Positions 34,887 through 46,311 of a stretch of DNA of 50,290 bases are shown here, one piece after another. Origin of the DNA: an uncultured Prochlorococcus sp. (lineage in GTDB: Bacteria > Cyanobacteriota > Cyanobacteriia > PCC-6307 > Cyanobiaceae); NCBI GenBank assembly GCA_902595175.1, contig CACJPB010000007.1, forward strand, positions 1 to 50,290. The letters run 5' to 3'. Each line of letters starts with the position of its first letter. The first letter of the stretch is position 1. A model generated the notes under the pieces. That model had not been told where the DNA came from. It worked only from the letters and a program-made list of their open reading frames with translations, and ran no database searches. Both the position numbers and the translations under genes were made by a program.

Positions 34887-35612
34887 ATGTTTTTTAATTC
34901 CTTGCTAACAAATTTTGCAGCATTAGAAGTTGGTCAACATCTTTATTGGCAAATTGGAAATATCAGACTACATGGGCAGGTATTTTTAACATCTTGGATT
35001 TTATTAGGAGCGTTATTAGTTTTCATTTCTTTAGGAACTAAAAAAATGCAAAATGATCCTAAAGGCCTTCAAAACTTGCTTGAGTTCCTCTGGGATTACA
35101 TAAGAGATCTAGCTAGGACGCAAATAGGTGAAAAAGTTTATAGAGATTGGATGCCATTTATAGGTACTTTATTTTTATTCGTCTTTGTTAGTAATTGGGG
35201 AGGTGCTTTAATTCCTTGGAGATTGATTAAGTTACCAAGTGGAGAATTGGGAGCACCTACTGCTGATATCAATACAACAATAGCCTTGGCTTTATTAGTT
35301 TCACTTTCTTATTTCTATGCAGGTCTAAGCAATAAGGGTTGGAGATACTTCGAATACTATGTTCACCCAACTCCGATTATGCTTCCTTTCAAAATTCTAG
35401 AGGATTTTACGAAACCTTTATCACTCTCTTTTAGGCTATTTGGTAATATTTTGGCTGATGAACTTGTTGTTGGTGTTTTAGTCTTTTTAGTTCCGCTAAT
35501 TCTCCCAATACCTGTTATGTTCCTAGGATTGTTTACTAGTGCAATTCAGGCATTGATTTTCGCAACTTTGGCAGCCTATTACATTGGAGAAGCTGTTGAA
35601 GAACATCATTAG
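34887..35612 (+). CDS. atpB: ATP synthase subunit a
   Basis: The 241-residue Fo subunit a (called atpI in many cyanobacterial maps) forms the two proton half-channels beside the c-ring. The essential Arg is in [20 protein letters not shown], and the family segments [28 protein letters not shown] and [15 protein letters not shown] are intact. It is followed by an unusually long, structured gap of 165 bases before subunit c. Confidence 0.97.
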   Translation: MFFNSLLTNFAALEVGQHLYWQIGNIRLHGQVFLTSWILLGALLVFISLGTKKMQNDPKGLQNLLEFLWDYIRDLARTQIGEKVYRDWMPFIGTLFLFVFVSNWGGALIPWRLIKLPSGELGAPTADINTTIALALLVSLSYFYAGLSNKGWRYFEYYVHPTPIMLPFKILEDFTKPLSLSFRLFGNILADELVVGVLVFLVPLILPIPVMFLGLFTSAIQALIFATLAAYYIGEAVEEHH

Positions 35613-35629
35613 CTGTCTTCTAATACATT

Positions 35630-35719
35630 CAGACACTTTTACAAAGAGTCTGTAATCTGGCAAAATAGCTAATCGCGTAGGTCTGAATATATCAGACCCA
35701 TTCTTTAAAAGAAAGAATG
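35630..35719 (+). promoter_or_regulatory. Three consecutive hairpins upstream of the subunit c gene
   Basis: Within the 165-base gap between subunits a and c lie three hairpins. 35630-35652: CAGAC/GTCTG plus CTTT/AAAG with one mismatch and a 3-base loop. 35680-35698: GGTCTGA/TCAGACC with a 5-base loop. 35699-35719: CATTCTTT/AAAGAATG with a 5-base loop. The second and third abut. The word CAGAC or its complement occurs four times. They may mark an mRNA-processing or stability site that boosts subunit c, which is needed in many copies. Confidence 0.5.
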
Positions 35720-35759
35720 TCCAAGCGTGTATGACAACAAAGATTATCACAAGTATTAA

Positions 35760-36023
<264 letters not shown>

Positions 36024-36091
36024 AAGTTAATATTGCTTCTAATCCTTATTAGCAATATTTAAATTTAATTTTTTAACTTCAACTGAATCAT

Positions 36092-36553
36092 ATGTTGGCC
36101 TTTAATTTTTTTGGTGCTACGGAAGGTGGATTATTTGACATAAATGCCACTTTGCCACTTATGGCGATACAAGTAGTTGCGCTTACTTACATATTAAATT
36201 CTCTTTTTTTTAAGCCTGTTGGCAATGTTGTAGAAAAAAGAGAAAAATTTGTAAGTAATAATATTATTGAGGCCAAAAATAAACTTTCTGAGGTTAAAAA
36301 ATTAGAAGCTGATTTATTAACTCAGCTTCAAAGTGCTCGTGCAGAAGCCCAAAGAATTGTGAGCGAAGCTGAGAATGAGTCTGATAAGCTTTATAAAGAA
36401 GCATTAGAACTTGCGAACAATGAAGCAAATGCTTCAAAAGAAAAAGCAAGACTAGAAATTGAAAGTCAGACGTCTGCTGCTCGTGATCAACTTTCTAAAC
36501 AGGCTGATGATCTAAGCGAACTTATTGTTAATAGATTGATTCTAGAAAAATGA
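36092..36553 (+). CDS. atpF': ATP synthase subunit b'
   Basis: The 153-residue peripheral-stalk subunit (atpG in cyanobacteria) has one N-terminal membrane helix (about residues 20-42) and a long charged coiled coil rich in Glu, Lys and Ala. Photosynthetic bacteria have b and b' as a heterodimer in place of a b2 homodimer. Its stop overlaps the ATG of subunit b by four bases, which matches the need for equal amounts of both. Confidence 0.95.
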   Translation: MLAFNFFGATEGGLFDINATLPLMAIQVVALTYILNSLFFKPVGNVVEKREKFVSNNIIEAKNKLSEVKKLEADLLTQLQSARAEAQRIVSEAENESDKLYKEALELANNEANASKEKARLEIESQTSAARDQLSKQADDLSELIVNRLILEK

Positions 36554-37062
36554 ATTTAACTCTTTTAGCTACAGAAGGTTTTGGATTGAACTTTAATTTA
36601 TTCGAAACCAATATCCTTAATTGGGCTGTAGTAGTTTTTGGTCTTTATAAATTTTTGCCTGGTTTTCTAGGTAAAATGCTTCAAAAAAGGAGAGAAGGAA
36701 TACTTCTTGAATTAAAAGATGCTGAAGATCGACTCCTAAATGCAACTCAAGCTTTAGAAAAGGCGAAGAAAGATTTATCTTCAGCAGAAGAAAAAGCTTC
36801 TCAAATAAAAGCAGATTCCCTCAAGAGATCTGAATCAATCAGAATGGAAAGTGAGAAAAAAGCGATAGAGGAGATGGCACGAATTAAACAAAGTGCAATC
36901 TCTGATGAAAGCTCTGAAGCATCCAGAGCAATTTCTCAACTTCGAAAAGAAGCTGTAGAACTGGCAATTAAGAAAGCTTTAGATTCTCTCCCAAATCGAC
37001 TTGATAAAACAACACAAGAAAATTTGGTAACTCAATCAATTAACAAAATTGAGGTAAACTAA
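36550..37062 (+). CDS. atpF: ATP synthase subunit b
   Basis: The 170-residue stalk subunit has an N-terminal hydrophobic helix ([19 protein letters not shown], around residues 25-43) and an alanine-, lysine- and glutamate-rich coiled coil. Together with b' it links Fo subunit a to F1 through delta. The gene overlaps b' by four bases and touches the next gene by one base (TAATG), so the three stalk genes are probably translationally coupled. Confidence 0.96.
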   Translation: MNLTLLATEGFGLNFNLFETNILNWAVVVFGLYKFLPGFLGKMLQKRREGILLELKDAEDRLLNATQALEKAKKDLSSAEEKASQIKADSLKRSESIRMESEKKAIEEMARIKQSAISDESSEASRAISQLRKEAVELAIKKALDSLPNRLDKTTQENLVTQSINKIEVN

Positions 37063-37604
37063 TGCCACTTTTAAATTCAGTTACTACACCATACGCAGAG
37101 GCATTACTTCAAGTTGTGAATGAAAATTCGCAAACTGAAGAGATGGTTTCTGAAGTTAAACAACTCTTGGAATTAATAAATGATTCCCCTGAACTGGAGA
37201 AGGCACTATCCTCTCCCATTTTAGAGACAGATGCTAAGAAGAAAATCATTAATGAAATTTTTTCAAAAAAGGTTAATTCTTCTTTATTGAATTTCTTAAA
37301 ATTATTGGCCGATAGGCAAAGAATTGGGATCCTTACTTCAATTCTTGATAGATTTTTAGAGATTTACCGAGAAAATAGTAATATTGCTTTGGCAACTGTT
37401 ACTTCTGCAGTCGAGCTTACTGATGAACAGAAAGGTTTAATTACCAAAAAGATCATCAATATTGCTGGAACTGAAAAATTAGAACTTGTAACTAAAATCG
37501 ACCCATCTCTTATTGGTGGTTTCGTCGCCAGTGTAGGATCAAAAGTAATTGATGCTTCTCTTGCTTCACAAATAAGAAAACTTGGCTTATCCCTTTCCAA
37601 GTAA
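37062..37604 (+). CDS. atpH: ATP synthase subunit delta
   Basis: The 180-residue delta subunit (atpD in cyanobacterial naming) connects the b/b' stalk to the top of the alpha3beta3 head. Its N-terminal helical domain includes TPYAEALLQVVNE, and the C-terminal segment ends with LVTKIDPSLIGGFVASVGSKVIDAS, the family signature. Start codon overlaps the subunit b stop by one base. 30 bases separate it from alpha. Confidence 0.96.
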   Translation: MPLLNSVTTPYAEALLQVVNENSQTEEMVSEVKQLLELINDSPELEKALSSPILETDAKKKIINEIFSKKVNSSLLNFLKLLADRQRIGILTSILDRFLEIYRENSNIALATVTSAVELTDEQKGLITKKIINIAGTEKLELVTKIDPSLIGGFVASVGSKVIDASLASQIRKLGLSLSK

Positions 37605-37622
37605 CTTTTAAATCAACCTTAA

Positions 37623-39152
<1,530 letters not shown>

Positions 39153-39170
39153 ATTTATTTAGGAGATACC

Positions 39171-40121
39171 ATGGCAAATCTTAAAGAGATTAGAGATCGA
39201 ATCGTTTCCGTTAAAAATACAAGAAAAATAACTGAGGCAATGAGACTTGTTGCAGCTGCAAAAGTTAGGAGAGCTCAAGATCAAGTTCTTAAGAGTAGAC
39301 CTTTTGCTGATAAACTTGCACGAGTCTTAGAAAATATTCAATCTAGAGTACAATTTGAGGCTGTCGATTCTCCTCTATTATCCAAGAGAGAAGTAAAGAG
39401 TATCTCCTTGGTATGCATAACTGCGGATAGAGGTTTATGCGGTGGCTATAACACAAATATTATAAAAAAAGTAGAAATAAGATACGCAGAATTAGTCAAA
39501 CAAGGGTATCAGCCAAATTTAATTTTGGTAGGTAAGAAAGCTATTGGATATTTTCAAAATAGAAAGGATAGATATGTAATTAAAAGTACTTTCAAAGAAC
39601 TAGAACAGGTACCTACAGTCAAGGATTCTGAAGGAATTACAAATGAGATTTTAGCTGAATTTCTTTCTGAAAATTCTGATAGGGTGGAAATTATTTATAC
39701 GAAATTCATCACTTTAGTTAGCTGTGCCCCTGTTGTTCAAACACTATTGCCACTTGACCCTCAAGGAATCGCTGAGGAAAACGATGAAATTTTTAGGTTG
39801 ACTACAAAAGATAGTAAGTTACTTGTTGAAAAGTCAAATATTGAAAAAAGTGATTCAGAGAAGTTGCCATCAGATATTGTTTTTGAACAAAGTCCTGATC
39901 AACTATTAGATTCCTTATTACCATTATATTTACAGAATCAGGTACTAAGAGCTCTTCAAGAGTCGGCAGCTTCAGAACTCGCTTGTAGGATGACTGCTAT
40001 GAATAATGCAAGTGATAATGCTAAAGAATTAGCAAGTACTTTGAATCTAACCTATAACAAAGCCAGACAAGCAGCTATTACACAAGAAATATTAGAAGTT
40101 GTAGGAGGTTCAGCAGTTTAG
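39171..40121 (+). CDS. atpG: ATP synthase subunit gamma
   Basis: The 316-residue central rotor shaft (atpC in cyanobacteria) has the usual MANLKEIRDRIVSVKNTRKI N-terminal helix and a matching C-terminal helix. The cyanobacterial/plastid-type insert lies at about residues 195-235, but it lacks the two regulatory cysteines of plant gamma, so thiol activation is not expected. A strong AGGAG at 39161-39165 lies five bases before the ATG, clearer than at most genes here. It ends this part of the operon; beta and epsilon are about 9 kb away. Confidence 0.98.
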   Translation: MANLKEIRDRIVSVKNTRKITEAMRLVAAAKVRRAQDQVLKSRPFADKLARVLENIQSRVQFEAVDSPLLSKREVKSISLVCITADRGLCGGYNTNIIKKVEIRYAELVKQGYQPNLILVGKKAIGYFQNRKDRYVIKSTFKELEQVPTVKDSEGITNEILAEFLSENSDRVEIIYTKFITLVSCAPVVQTLLPLDPQGIAEENDEIFRLTTKDSKLLVEKSNIEKSDSEKLPSDIVFEQSPDQLLDSLLPLYLQNQVLRALQESAASELACRMTAMNNASDNAKELASTLNLTYNKARQAAITQEILEVVGGSAV

Positions 40122-40137
40122 CAATAAGATTTAGGAT

Positions 40138-40464
40138 ATGCCTGAATACAATATCAAAGTTCAATTTGAGCAAAAGACTTTTAGTTTTTTATGTTCTGAG
40201 GATCAAGATATTATTTCAGCTGCAAAAATGAATGGAATAGATTTACCAAGTAGTTGTTGTTCAGGAGTTTGTACAGATTGTGCATCCATGATATTGGAAG
40301 GATCCGTAGGTCAGGAAGATGCTATGGGATTAAATGATGATTTACGGGAAAAGGGCTTTGCACTTTTGTGTGTAGCATACCCCAAGTCAGATTTGAATAT
40401 TGTTATTGGTAAAGAAGTAGAGGATGATTTATATAATGATCAATTTGGCAAATATCAAAAATGA
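40138..40464 (+). CDS. [2Fe-2S] plant-type ferredoxin
   Basis: The 108-residue protein has the plant-type ferredoxin ligand pattern C-x4-C-x2-C-x29-C at Cys40, Cys45, Cys48 and Cys78 (LPSSCCSGVCTDC). An extra Cys41 sits beside the first ligand. It has a tail of about 15 residues beyond the fold. Such ferredoxins carry electrons from photosystem I or between stromal-type enzymes. It is not necessarily the main photosynthetic ferredoxin. It starts 16 bases after the gamma gene and overlaps the next small gene by four bases. Confidence 0.93.
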   Translation: MPEYNIKVQFEQKTFSFLCSEDQDIISAAKMNGIDLPSSCCSGVCTDCASMILEGSVGQEDAMGLNDDLREKGFALLCVAYPKSDLNIVIGKEVEDDLYNDQFGKYQK

Positions 40465-40652
40465 AATTAAGTTCAGTTGATTATTATTTAGATTGGCCAG
40501 TTTCAATAAAATTAAAAAATTTAAGGGGATTCATCATTATAAATTTAGAACAAAAAGGTGATTTAATTCGATGGTCAATTGTTGATATTCAAAATTCTAT
40601 TGACTCTTTTGGAACAAAAAAACTTAAAATTAAAGCTGTCGTAGCTAATTAA
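40461..40652 (+). CDS. Small 63-residue protein translationally coupled to the ferredoxin, unknown
   Basis: The 63-codon frame starts in an ATGA overlap with the ferredoxin stop, which argues that it is real. The product is basic and beta-rich, with a hydrophobic block LRGFIIINLEQKGDLIRWSI. It has no membrane helix, cysteines or recognised family. The position suggests a partner of the ferredoxin or of the following DUF3326 protein. Confidence 0.6.
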   Translation: MKLSSVDYYLDWPVSIKLKNLRGFIIINLEQKGDLIRWSIVDIQNSIDSFGTKKLKIKAVVAN

Positions 40653-40679
40653 AAAATATTAATTGAAATATTTTTAATA

Positions 40680-41738
40680 ATGGAAAATTCACCAACAATA
40701 TTTATTGTTCCAACTGGTATTGGTTGTGAAGTAGGAGGTTTTGCTGGGGATGCACTTCCTACCGCTAAATTATTAGCATCGGCAAGTGGATGTTTAATTA
40801 CTCATCCAAATGTTATGAATGGCGGTACTCTCTCTGAAAAAGATAAAAATATTTTTTATGTTGAGGGTTATACTTTAGACCGACTTGCTAAAGGAGAAAT
40901 TGCTTTAAAAAGGGTAAAGCAACAGAAAATTGGGATAATTTTTGATTCAGCCATTGAAAAAGAAATATTAGTGAGACATTTACAAGTTGCTGATGCATGC
41001 GTATCTACTTTAGGGATTAATGTTCATTCTTATGTGATTACAAAAAAGCCATTAAACATAGTTATTGATTATGATTCTTCAAAAATCAGTGGCGGCACAA
41101 TTGAAAATCCTGATGCTCTAATTGATGCTGGAAAATGTTTAATAGAAAAAGGAGTTACGGCAATAGCAATTGTGGCAAAATTTCCAGATGATTCAGATTT
41201 TTTAGAGACAAATATTTATCGAGAGGGGAAAGGGGTTGATCCTATTTCTGGAGTCGAAGCAGTTATAAGTCATTTAATTAGCAAATTTTTAAAAGTTCCC
41301 TGTGCTCATGCACCTGCTTTAAATCCAATTGAATTGAATGAAAATTTAGATCCTCGTGCAGCTGCAGAAGAAATAGGATTCACCTTTTTACCGTCAGTAC
41401 TGATTGGGTTAAGCAATGCACCTGATATTGTTGAATTGCCCTCTAAAAATGAATTAATATCACTACACCCTGATCAGATTGAATCTATTGTTGTTCCTAA
41501 TGGGGCACTAGGTGGAGAAGCTGTACTAGCAGGGATTGAAAAAGGTTTAAATATTATCTCTGTAAAAAATAAAAATACATTAGAAGTAACAAATGAGTTT
41601 TTTGATTATCCTAATCTTTTTGAAGTGGATAATTATTTAGAGGCTGCAGGAATAATTCTTGCTATCAAAAAAGGTATCAATCTTGATTCAGTTAAACGGC
41701 CTTTAAAAAAAATCCAACAGTGTTTTTATAGTGATTAA
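40680..41738 (+). CDS. DUF3326 family protein
   Basis: The 352-residue protein begins with TIFIVPTGIGCEVGGFAGDA, which matches a DUF3326 protein found across cyanobacteria. It has repeated Gly-rich turns and GGTLSEKDKNIFYVEGYTLD, and looks like a Rossmann-like or metabolic fold, but no catalytic motif is known to me. It lies 27 bases after the 63-residue gene and is convergent with nadE, overlapping by four bases. The function is unassigned. Confidence 0.85.
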   Translation: MENSPTIFIVPTGIGCEVGGFAGDALPTAKLLASASGCLITHPNVMNGGTLSEKDKNIFYVEGYTLDRLAKGEIALKRVKQQKIGIIFDSAIEKEILVRHLQVADACVSTLGINVHSYVITKKPLNIVIDYDSSKISGGTIENPDALIDAGKCLIEKGVTAIAIVAKFPDDSDFLETNIYREGKGVDPISGVEAVISHLISKFLKVPCAHAPALNPIELNENLDPRAAAEEIGFTFLPSVLIGLSNAPDIVELPSKNELISLHPDQIESIVVPNGALGGEAVLAGIEKGLNIISVKNKNTLEVTNEFFDYPNLFEVDNYLEAAGIILAIKKGINLDSVKRPLKKIQQCFYSD

Positions 41739-43432
41739 TAAGATATTGCTATGGGAACTCTCCAGTCACTTCCTAATGATTGACTGCTTAGTTTTAGGAT
41801 TGGAGGAGCCTGCTTTCTTTTGAATTCCGCTTTTTTTATGAGTGTGATAATTTTTAAAATTAAATCTTTTTTATAACCATCTTCTTCTAGTTGTATTATA
41901 TCTTTTTTCTCTTCAATAATTCCCTTAAGAATATTATCTAAAATAGAATAAGGCGGGAGAGAATCAGTATCTAATTGATCAGGACCTAATTCGGCGCTTG
42001 GAGCTTTCGTGCGTATATTTTCTCCAATTATGTTTAAATGTGTATCTAACATATATGACTTTCTATGATTTATTGATTCTTCACTATCAAGCCAATTGCA
42101 TAATTTAAAAACATTAGTTTTATATAAATCCCCAATTACCGATAATCCTCCATTCATATCACCATAAAGTGTGCAATATCCCACAGCTAGCTCTGATTTA
42201 TTTCCTGTTGAAAGTAATAAATGCTTTTCTTGATTTGCTAAAGCCATCAGAAGCGTTCCTCTGATCCTTGATTGAATATTTTGATTTGTTATTTCAGCCA
42301 TCTCGAAAGATATGGTTTTTATGAAAGATTCTTCAAAAGAGGTCATCAAGTTTTCAATTGGAATGCTCTTGAAACTTATCTTTAATCTTCTCGCTAAATC
42401 TTCTGCATCACTCTTTGAATGAGATGAACTCCACTTAGATGGCATTGAAACACAATGAACATTATCACTCCCTAGAGCCGCTGTGGCAATTGCTGAGACA
42501 AGTGCTGAATCAATACCACCGCTTAATCCAACTAAAGCTGTTTTAAATCCACATTTTTTTGCATAATCTTTAACACCAAGGACTAATGCATCAAAAATTG
42601 ATGACATTTCGGAGTTTTCAAATTCATTTTTTTCAGGTTTCGTTTGCTCAATTTCCCAGCTAGAGAGATCTTCAGAAAAAGATTTTAATTGCTTAATTTT
42701 AGATCCATTCTTATCAAGAATGAAACTATTTCCATCAAAAATTAAATTATCATTTGCACCAATCTGGTTGACATAAATCAGCGGTGCTTGAAGATATTGT
42801 GCGGCAAAACTGGAAACCTTGGATCTTAGCTCTAACTTTTTCAGAGTATATGGGGAGGCTGATAAATTTACTAAAATATCAACTTTTTTTTTCTTTAAAT
42901 CAATAATGGGATTTTTTCTATGAATTCCTCTACCTTCTATATCTTTGTTGACCCATAAATCCTCACATATAGTAAAGCCGATTCGCCAAGTTTTATTTTT
43001 AATTTGTTTAATCAATACGGAAACTTTTTCTTCTGATCTAAAGTATCTTTTCTCATCAAATACTTCATAAGTCGGAAGAATAATTTTACGAGCAATTATT
43101 TTCCATTCACCGCCCTCAACCAAAGCTATAGAATTATAAAGATTAGGAAAATAAGAATCATTGATTATCTCTGCTATTCCGACTGAGACACTGAAGTTTC
43201 CATATTTTTTACTAATATCTAAAGCTAATTGATCAAGAATTTGGTATTGATTTTTGATTAAATTTTTTTTAAAAAGTAAGTCATTCGCTGGATATCCCCA
43301 TAATGACAATTCTGGAGTAAGAACAAAATCAGCAGAAATTGAGCTAGCTCTCGAAGCAATATTAAGTATTTTTTTTGCATTGCCCTCTAAATCGCCAACA
43401 ACTGGATTTATTTGAGCAAGTAAAAACTTCAT
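41735..43432 (-). CDS. nadE: Glutamine-dependent NAD+ synthetase
   Basis: The 565-residue two-domain enzyme has an N-terminal nitrilase-type glutaminase (LTPELSLWGYP with the catalytic Glu, a Lys in RKIILPTYEVFDEKRYF, and the nucleophilic Cys in GFTICEDLWV). It also has a C-terminal synthetase with the PP-loop VGLSGGIDSALVSAIA. Ammonia from glutamine is used to amidate nicotinic acid adenine dinucleotide. It overlaps nadD by four bases, so the last two steps of NAD+ synthesis are genetically coupled. Confidence 0.97.
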   Translation of the reverse strand: MKFLLAQINPVVGDLEGNAKKILNIASRASSISADFVLTPELSLWGYPANDLLFKKNLIKNQYQILDQLALDISKKYGNFSVSVGIAEIINDSYFPNLYNSIALVEGGEWKIIARKIILPTYEVFDEKRYFRSEEKVSVLIKQIKNKTWRIGFTICEDLWVNKDIEGRGIHRKNPIIDLKKKKVDILVNLSASPYTLKKLELRSKVSSFAAQYLQAPLIYVNQIGANDNLIFDGNSFILDKNGSKIKQLKSFSEDLSSWEIEQTKPEKNEFENSEMSSIFDALVLGVKDYAKKCGFKTALVGLSGGIDSALVSAIATAALGSDNVHCVSMPSKWSSSHSKSDAEDLARRLKISFKSIPIENLMTSFEESFIKTISFEMAEITNQNIQSRIRGTLLMALANQEKHLLLSTGNKSELAVGYCTLYGDMNGGLSVIGDLYKTNVFKLCNWLDSEESINHRKSYMLDTHLNIIGENIRTKAPSAELGPDQLDTDSLPPYSILDNILKGIIEEKKDIIQLEEDGYKKDLILKIITLIKKAEFKRKQAPPILKLSSQSLGSDWRVPIAISY

Positions 43433-44007
43433 TCAACTAATTTGATGGATTCATATAAATTATTCTTCTTAACTATATCTATTAACGACGACGGTAAATT
43501 AGAGGAATTTAAATTTAATCTAAACTTAGAACTTGAAATATTTGGGGTTTTGATGGTTGAAATCTTAAATTTCACTTTAGAAGTTTCTAACATTTTAATA
43601 GTATTTGATTCAACAGGATACCCCTCTCTTAAAATTATAAAAAAACTTACCTCCAAAATAATTTTGTCAAAATTTTTCCAGTAGAAAATATCTTTAATTA
43701 AATCACTCCCAATAACAAAATCTAAATTATTAAATTTATAAATTTCTTTACATCTTTTGATTGACTCTACTGCCCATTGACTACTGATTTTTTGATTAAA
43801 TAAAATTTTAGGATCACCTAAACCATCAATTAGAGTTTTTAATAAATGGCTACGTATTGAGATATCCACTATGTGCTTTTTTTTGGGATTGTTGCTCACA
43901 TAGCTAATGGTAAAATCATAAATTTTGGATAATTCTTCAAGAATTTTTTTGTGTCCAATTGTTGGTGGATCAGCACTTGTACCAAATAAAGCAACGCTTT
44001 TCGCCAT
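43429..44007 (-). CDS. nadD: Nicotinate-mononucleotide adenylyltransferase
   Basis: The 192-residue nucleotidyltransferase has the signature VALFGTSADPPTIGHKKIL (T/H-x-G-H motif) and a C-terminal ISSSKFR segment corresponding to the ISSTxIR motif. It joins nicotinate mononucleotide to AMP to make nicotinic acid adenine dinucleotide, the substrate of NadE. Start and stop coupling with nadE is by an ATGA overlap. The GTPase gene lies 8 bases upstream on the same strand. Confidence 0.92.
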   Translation of the reverse strand: MAKSVALFGTSADPPTIGHKKILEELSKIYDFTISYVSNNPKKKHIVDISIRSHLLKTLIDGLGDPKILFNQKISSQWAVESIKRCKEIYKFNNLDFVIGSDLIKDIFYWKNFDKIILEVSFFIILREGYPVESNTIKMLETSKVKFKISTIKTPNISSSKFRLNLNSSNLPSSLIDIVKKNNLYESIKLVE

Positions 44008-44015
44008 TTTAAATT

Positions 44016-45257
44016 TTAAGGTAGAAAACTAACAAAATTATTATTTAAATTTCTTTTTGATATATAGATGTTTATGTGTTTAAAAATCTCTGGTTCATTA
44101 AAATTAATATTTTGAATCATTAAATAAGGATCTATAAAAGAAGCTTTGCTTCTTTTAAATATTTCCTTGGCTGCTAATTTCCCAAGGATTTTTGTAGATT
44201 GAAGTGCTATTGCCGCTTGAATAATTGCTATGGGTCCATAGGGTAATAATGATAGCCCGTTAGTGAAAGGTGCGGTTAATAAAAATACTTTCCTAATAAG
44301 GGTGAAGGATGTATTGACTCCCACCTGAGTGAAGCCTAAACATAAATTATTAATGGATATGTTTTTGAATATTTTTCTTGTAGATTCACCCTTCAAATTT
44401 AATCCGTAAATCTTACTTAATTCGCTAATCAATGCAGTATCAAGTGCAAAACTACCTGCAATATCAAACAGAATAAAAGGATTAAGAGCTACTGTTGATG
44501 CCTTTATAGTAGAAAATTTACCAATAGTTGACTGAGCTAATTTCTGCCTTCTTTTTAATCTTTGCTCTTTTATCATTAGAAACAATTTGTCAGCTGATTG
44601 AAGAGAATTTAGTGTTAAAAATATTTCACCATGTTGATTTATTATTTTTGTCATGTAATTTTTCAGATTATTTTCATGATTAATAATTAAGGGAATATTT
44701 AAATCTTTTGGAAGCTTAAAATTTATATTTTCTATTATTTCTTTTAATTCAATTCTATTAAAAAGATCAATTTTATTTAAAATTAGAATAATTTTTTTTC
44801 CATCTTGAATAAAGGAGTTGATTTCGCTTAATTCATTTCTATTTAAATCTCCTGAAATTATAAATAAAATAAGATCTGAGTGATTTATAGAGGAGTAAAC
44901 TTTATCTGGGAATTTAATATCGCAGAAATCAAATCCTGGAGAATCTAGTAACTCAACACTGTTTAGTGATGGATCTTTAAATTTCCATTCTTCAGCTTTT
45001 ATTTCTCTTGTGGTGCCATTGATAATATCTGTTTTAAATATATTTTTTTTTAATAAAGAATTTAAAACAGAGGATTTTCCTACGCCTGATTTACCATATG
45101 CACCAAGTCTTATTTTTTTTTCTTTCAGCCTAAAAAGTTGTTGATTAAAAGAAATTATTTCTTTATTAAAATAACTTTTTTCATAGTTGGTAAGATCAAT
45201 AGTCTCCCACCAATTTTTTAAAAGTAAATAATTTTTATTAACTTTCAATTGTTTCAT
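44016..45257 (-). CDS. Dynamin/Era-like GTPase with DUF697 membrane domain
   Basis: The 413-residue protein has a P-loop GKSGVGKSS at residues 55-63, G3 in DSPGFD near residue 108 and G4 NKID near residue 163, which are those of an Era-like GTPase. The C-terminal half contains hydrophobic helices and a domain like DUF697. Such proteins are membrane-associated GTPases of unclear role, perhaps in membrane integrity. It lies between a CNNM/CBS membrane protein (three bases upstream) and nadD. Confidence 0.82.
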   Translation of the reverse strand: MKQLKVNKNYLLLKNWWETIDLTNYEKSYFNKEIISFNQQLFRLKEKKIRLGAYGKSGVGKSSVLNSLLKKNIFKTDIINGTTREIKAEEWKFKDPSLNSVELLDSPGFDFCDIKFPDKVYSSINHSDLILFIISGDLNRNELSEINSFIQDGKKIILILNKIDLFNRIELKEIIENINFKLPKDLNIPLIINHENNLKNYMTKIINQHGEIFLTLNSLQSADKLFLMIKEQRLKRRQKLAQSTIGKFSTIKASTVALNPFILFDIAGSFALDTALISELSKIYGLNLKGESTRKIFKNISINNLCLGFTQVGVNTSFTLIRKVFLLTAPFTNGLSLLPYGPIAIIQAAIALQSTKILGKLAAKEIFKRSKASFIDPYLMIQNINFNEPEIFKHINIYISKRNLNNNFVSFLP

Positions 45258-45260
45258 GAT

Positions 45261-46238
45261 TTATTTTTTCCACCAACCAGCTAAAACAGATAAAACAGCT
45301 TCCGCATCAATAATGCCCACGAATCCTCCAAATTCATCTACTACTACTTTCACTCCTTTATGATTCTTGTCAAATCTTGTTAATAATTTATCTGCCTTAA
45401 TCATTTCTGGAATGTATTCCACAGGTTCGCAAATTTCTGACAATAATTTTTTATTTTCTCCATTAATTAATTCTGCTAGCACTCTCTCACGGGGTACTAC
45501 CCCCTGTATTTTGTCAACTTTATCACCCAAAATAACCCACCATGGAGAGTTATCAGCCATTATATGTTTTGATATTTCTTCAAGATTTGAAGACCCATCA
45601 AGACAAGGAGCTGATACTCTAGGGATCATTAAATCTTTAGCTTTTAAATCATTTAATTGAAAAACCTTAAATATCATTGCTGCCTCATCAGCTTCTATCA
45701 AACCTTTTTGGCTTCCAATTTTTGCCATTTGTCTAATCTCTTCTTCATCAGTTGAAATTTCATTTTCTGCAGTAATAACTGGAAATATTTGTTCTATCAA
45801 TATTAAGAATGGCTTCATTAAAGTATGCAATATTCTCAAGATGGGAACTGATAATAATGCTACTTGAACTGAGAATCTTGTACCCAGAGCTTTAGGTAGT
45901 ACTTCTCCTACTAAGACGACTAGTATATAAAAAACAATTGAAAAGAGGGTTAATCCATAACTACTATTAATTACTAATGCTGCATATACACCTAAAATAA
46001 GACTTCCTATTATGTTAAATCCATTATTAGTAATAGTAATTACAGTTAATGTTCTTCCAAGATGTTTTCTAAGTTTAAGGAGTTGATTTGCTGTACTTTT
46101 TGGTTTTTGCTTAGAGGCTATCTCTAGAATTCGAATTGAATTTACAGCTAAAAAAGCAGCTTCTACTCCCGAACAACATGCTGACCCAATTAAAATAATA
46201 ATAATAAGAACTACTAAACCGTAAACACTTGGTTCCAT
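45261..46238 (-). CDS. CNNM/CorC-family transmembrane CBS-domain protein
   Basis: The 325-residue protein has four N-terminal hydrophobic segments of the DUF21/CNNM domain, including GLVVLIIIILIGSACCSGVEAA and LVVLVGEVLPKALGTRF. A CBS-domain pair follows from about residue 200 (LKAKDLMIPRVSAPCL; VDKIQGVVPRERVLAELING; KVVVDEFGGFVGIIDAEAVLS). The family includes Mg2+/Co2+ or Na+ exporters; ion specificity is not evident. It ends right after the CBS pair with no CorC/HlyC domain, so it is shorter than many relatives. It sits upstream of the GTPase and its start is 73 bases from the divergent pepP. Confidence 0.9.
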   Translation of the reverse strand: MEPSVYGLVVLIIIILIGSACCSGVEAAFLAVNSIRILEIASKQKPKSTANQLLKLRKHLGRTLTVITITNNGFNIIGSLILGVYAALVINSSYGLTLFSIVFYILVVLVGEVLPKALGTRFSVQVALLSVPILRILHTLMKPFLILIEQIFPVITAENEISTDEEEIRQMAKIGSQKGLIEADEAAMIFKVFQLNDLKAKDLMIPRVSAPCLDGSSNLEEISKHIMADNSPWWVILGDKVDKIQGVVPRERVLAELINGENKKLLSEICEPVEYIPEMIKADKLLTRFDKNHKGVKVVVDEFGGFVGIIDAEAVLSVLAGWWKK

Positions 46239-46311
46239 TAAAATAGATTAGGTACTAAATCTGTATTAATTCATTCTTCCATTTTTTTTTTAAACACGCC
46301 AATACATTTCT

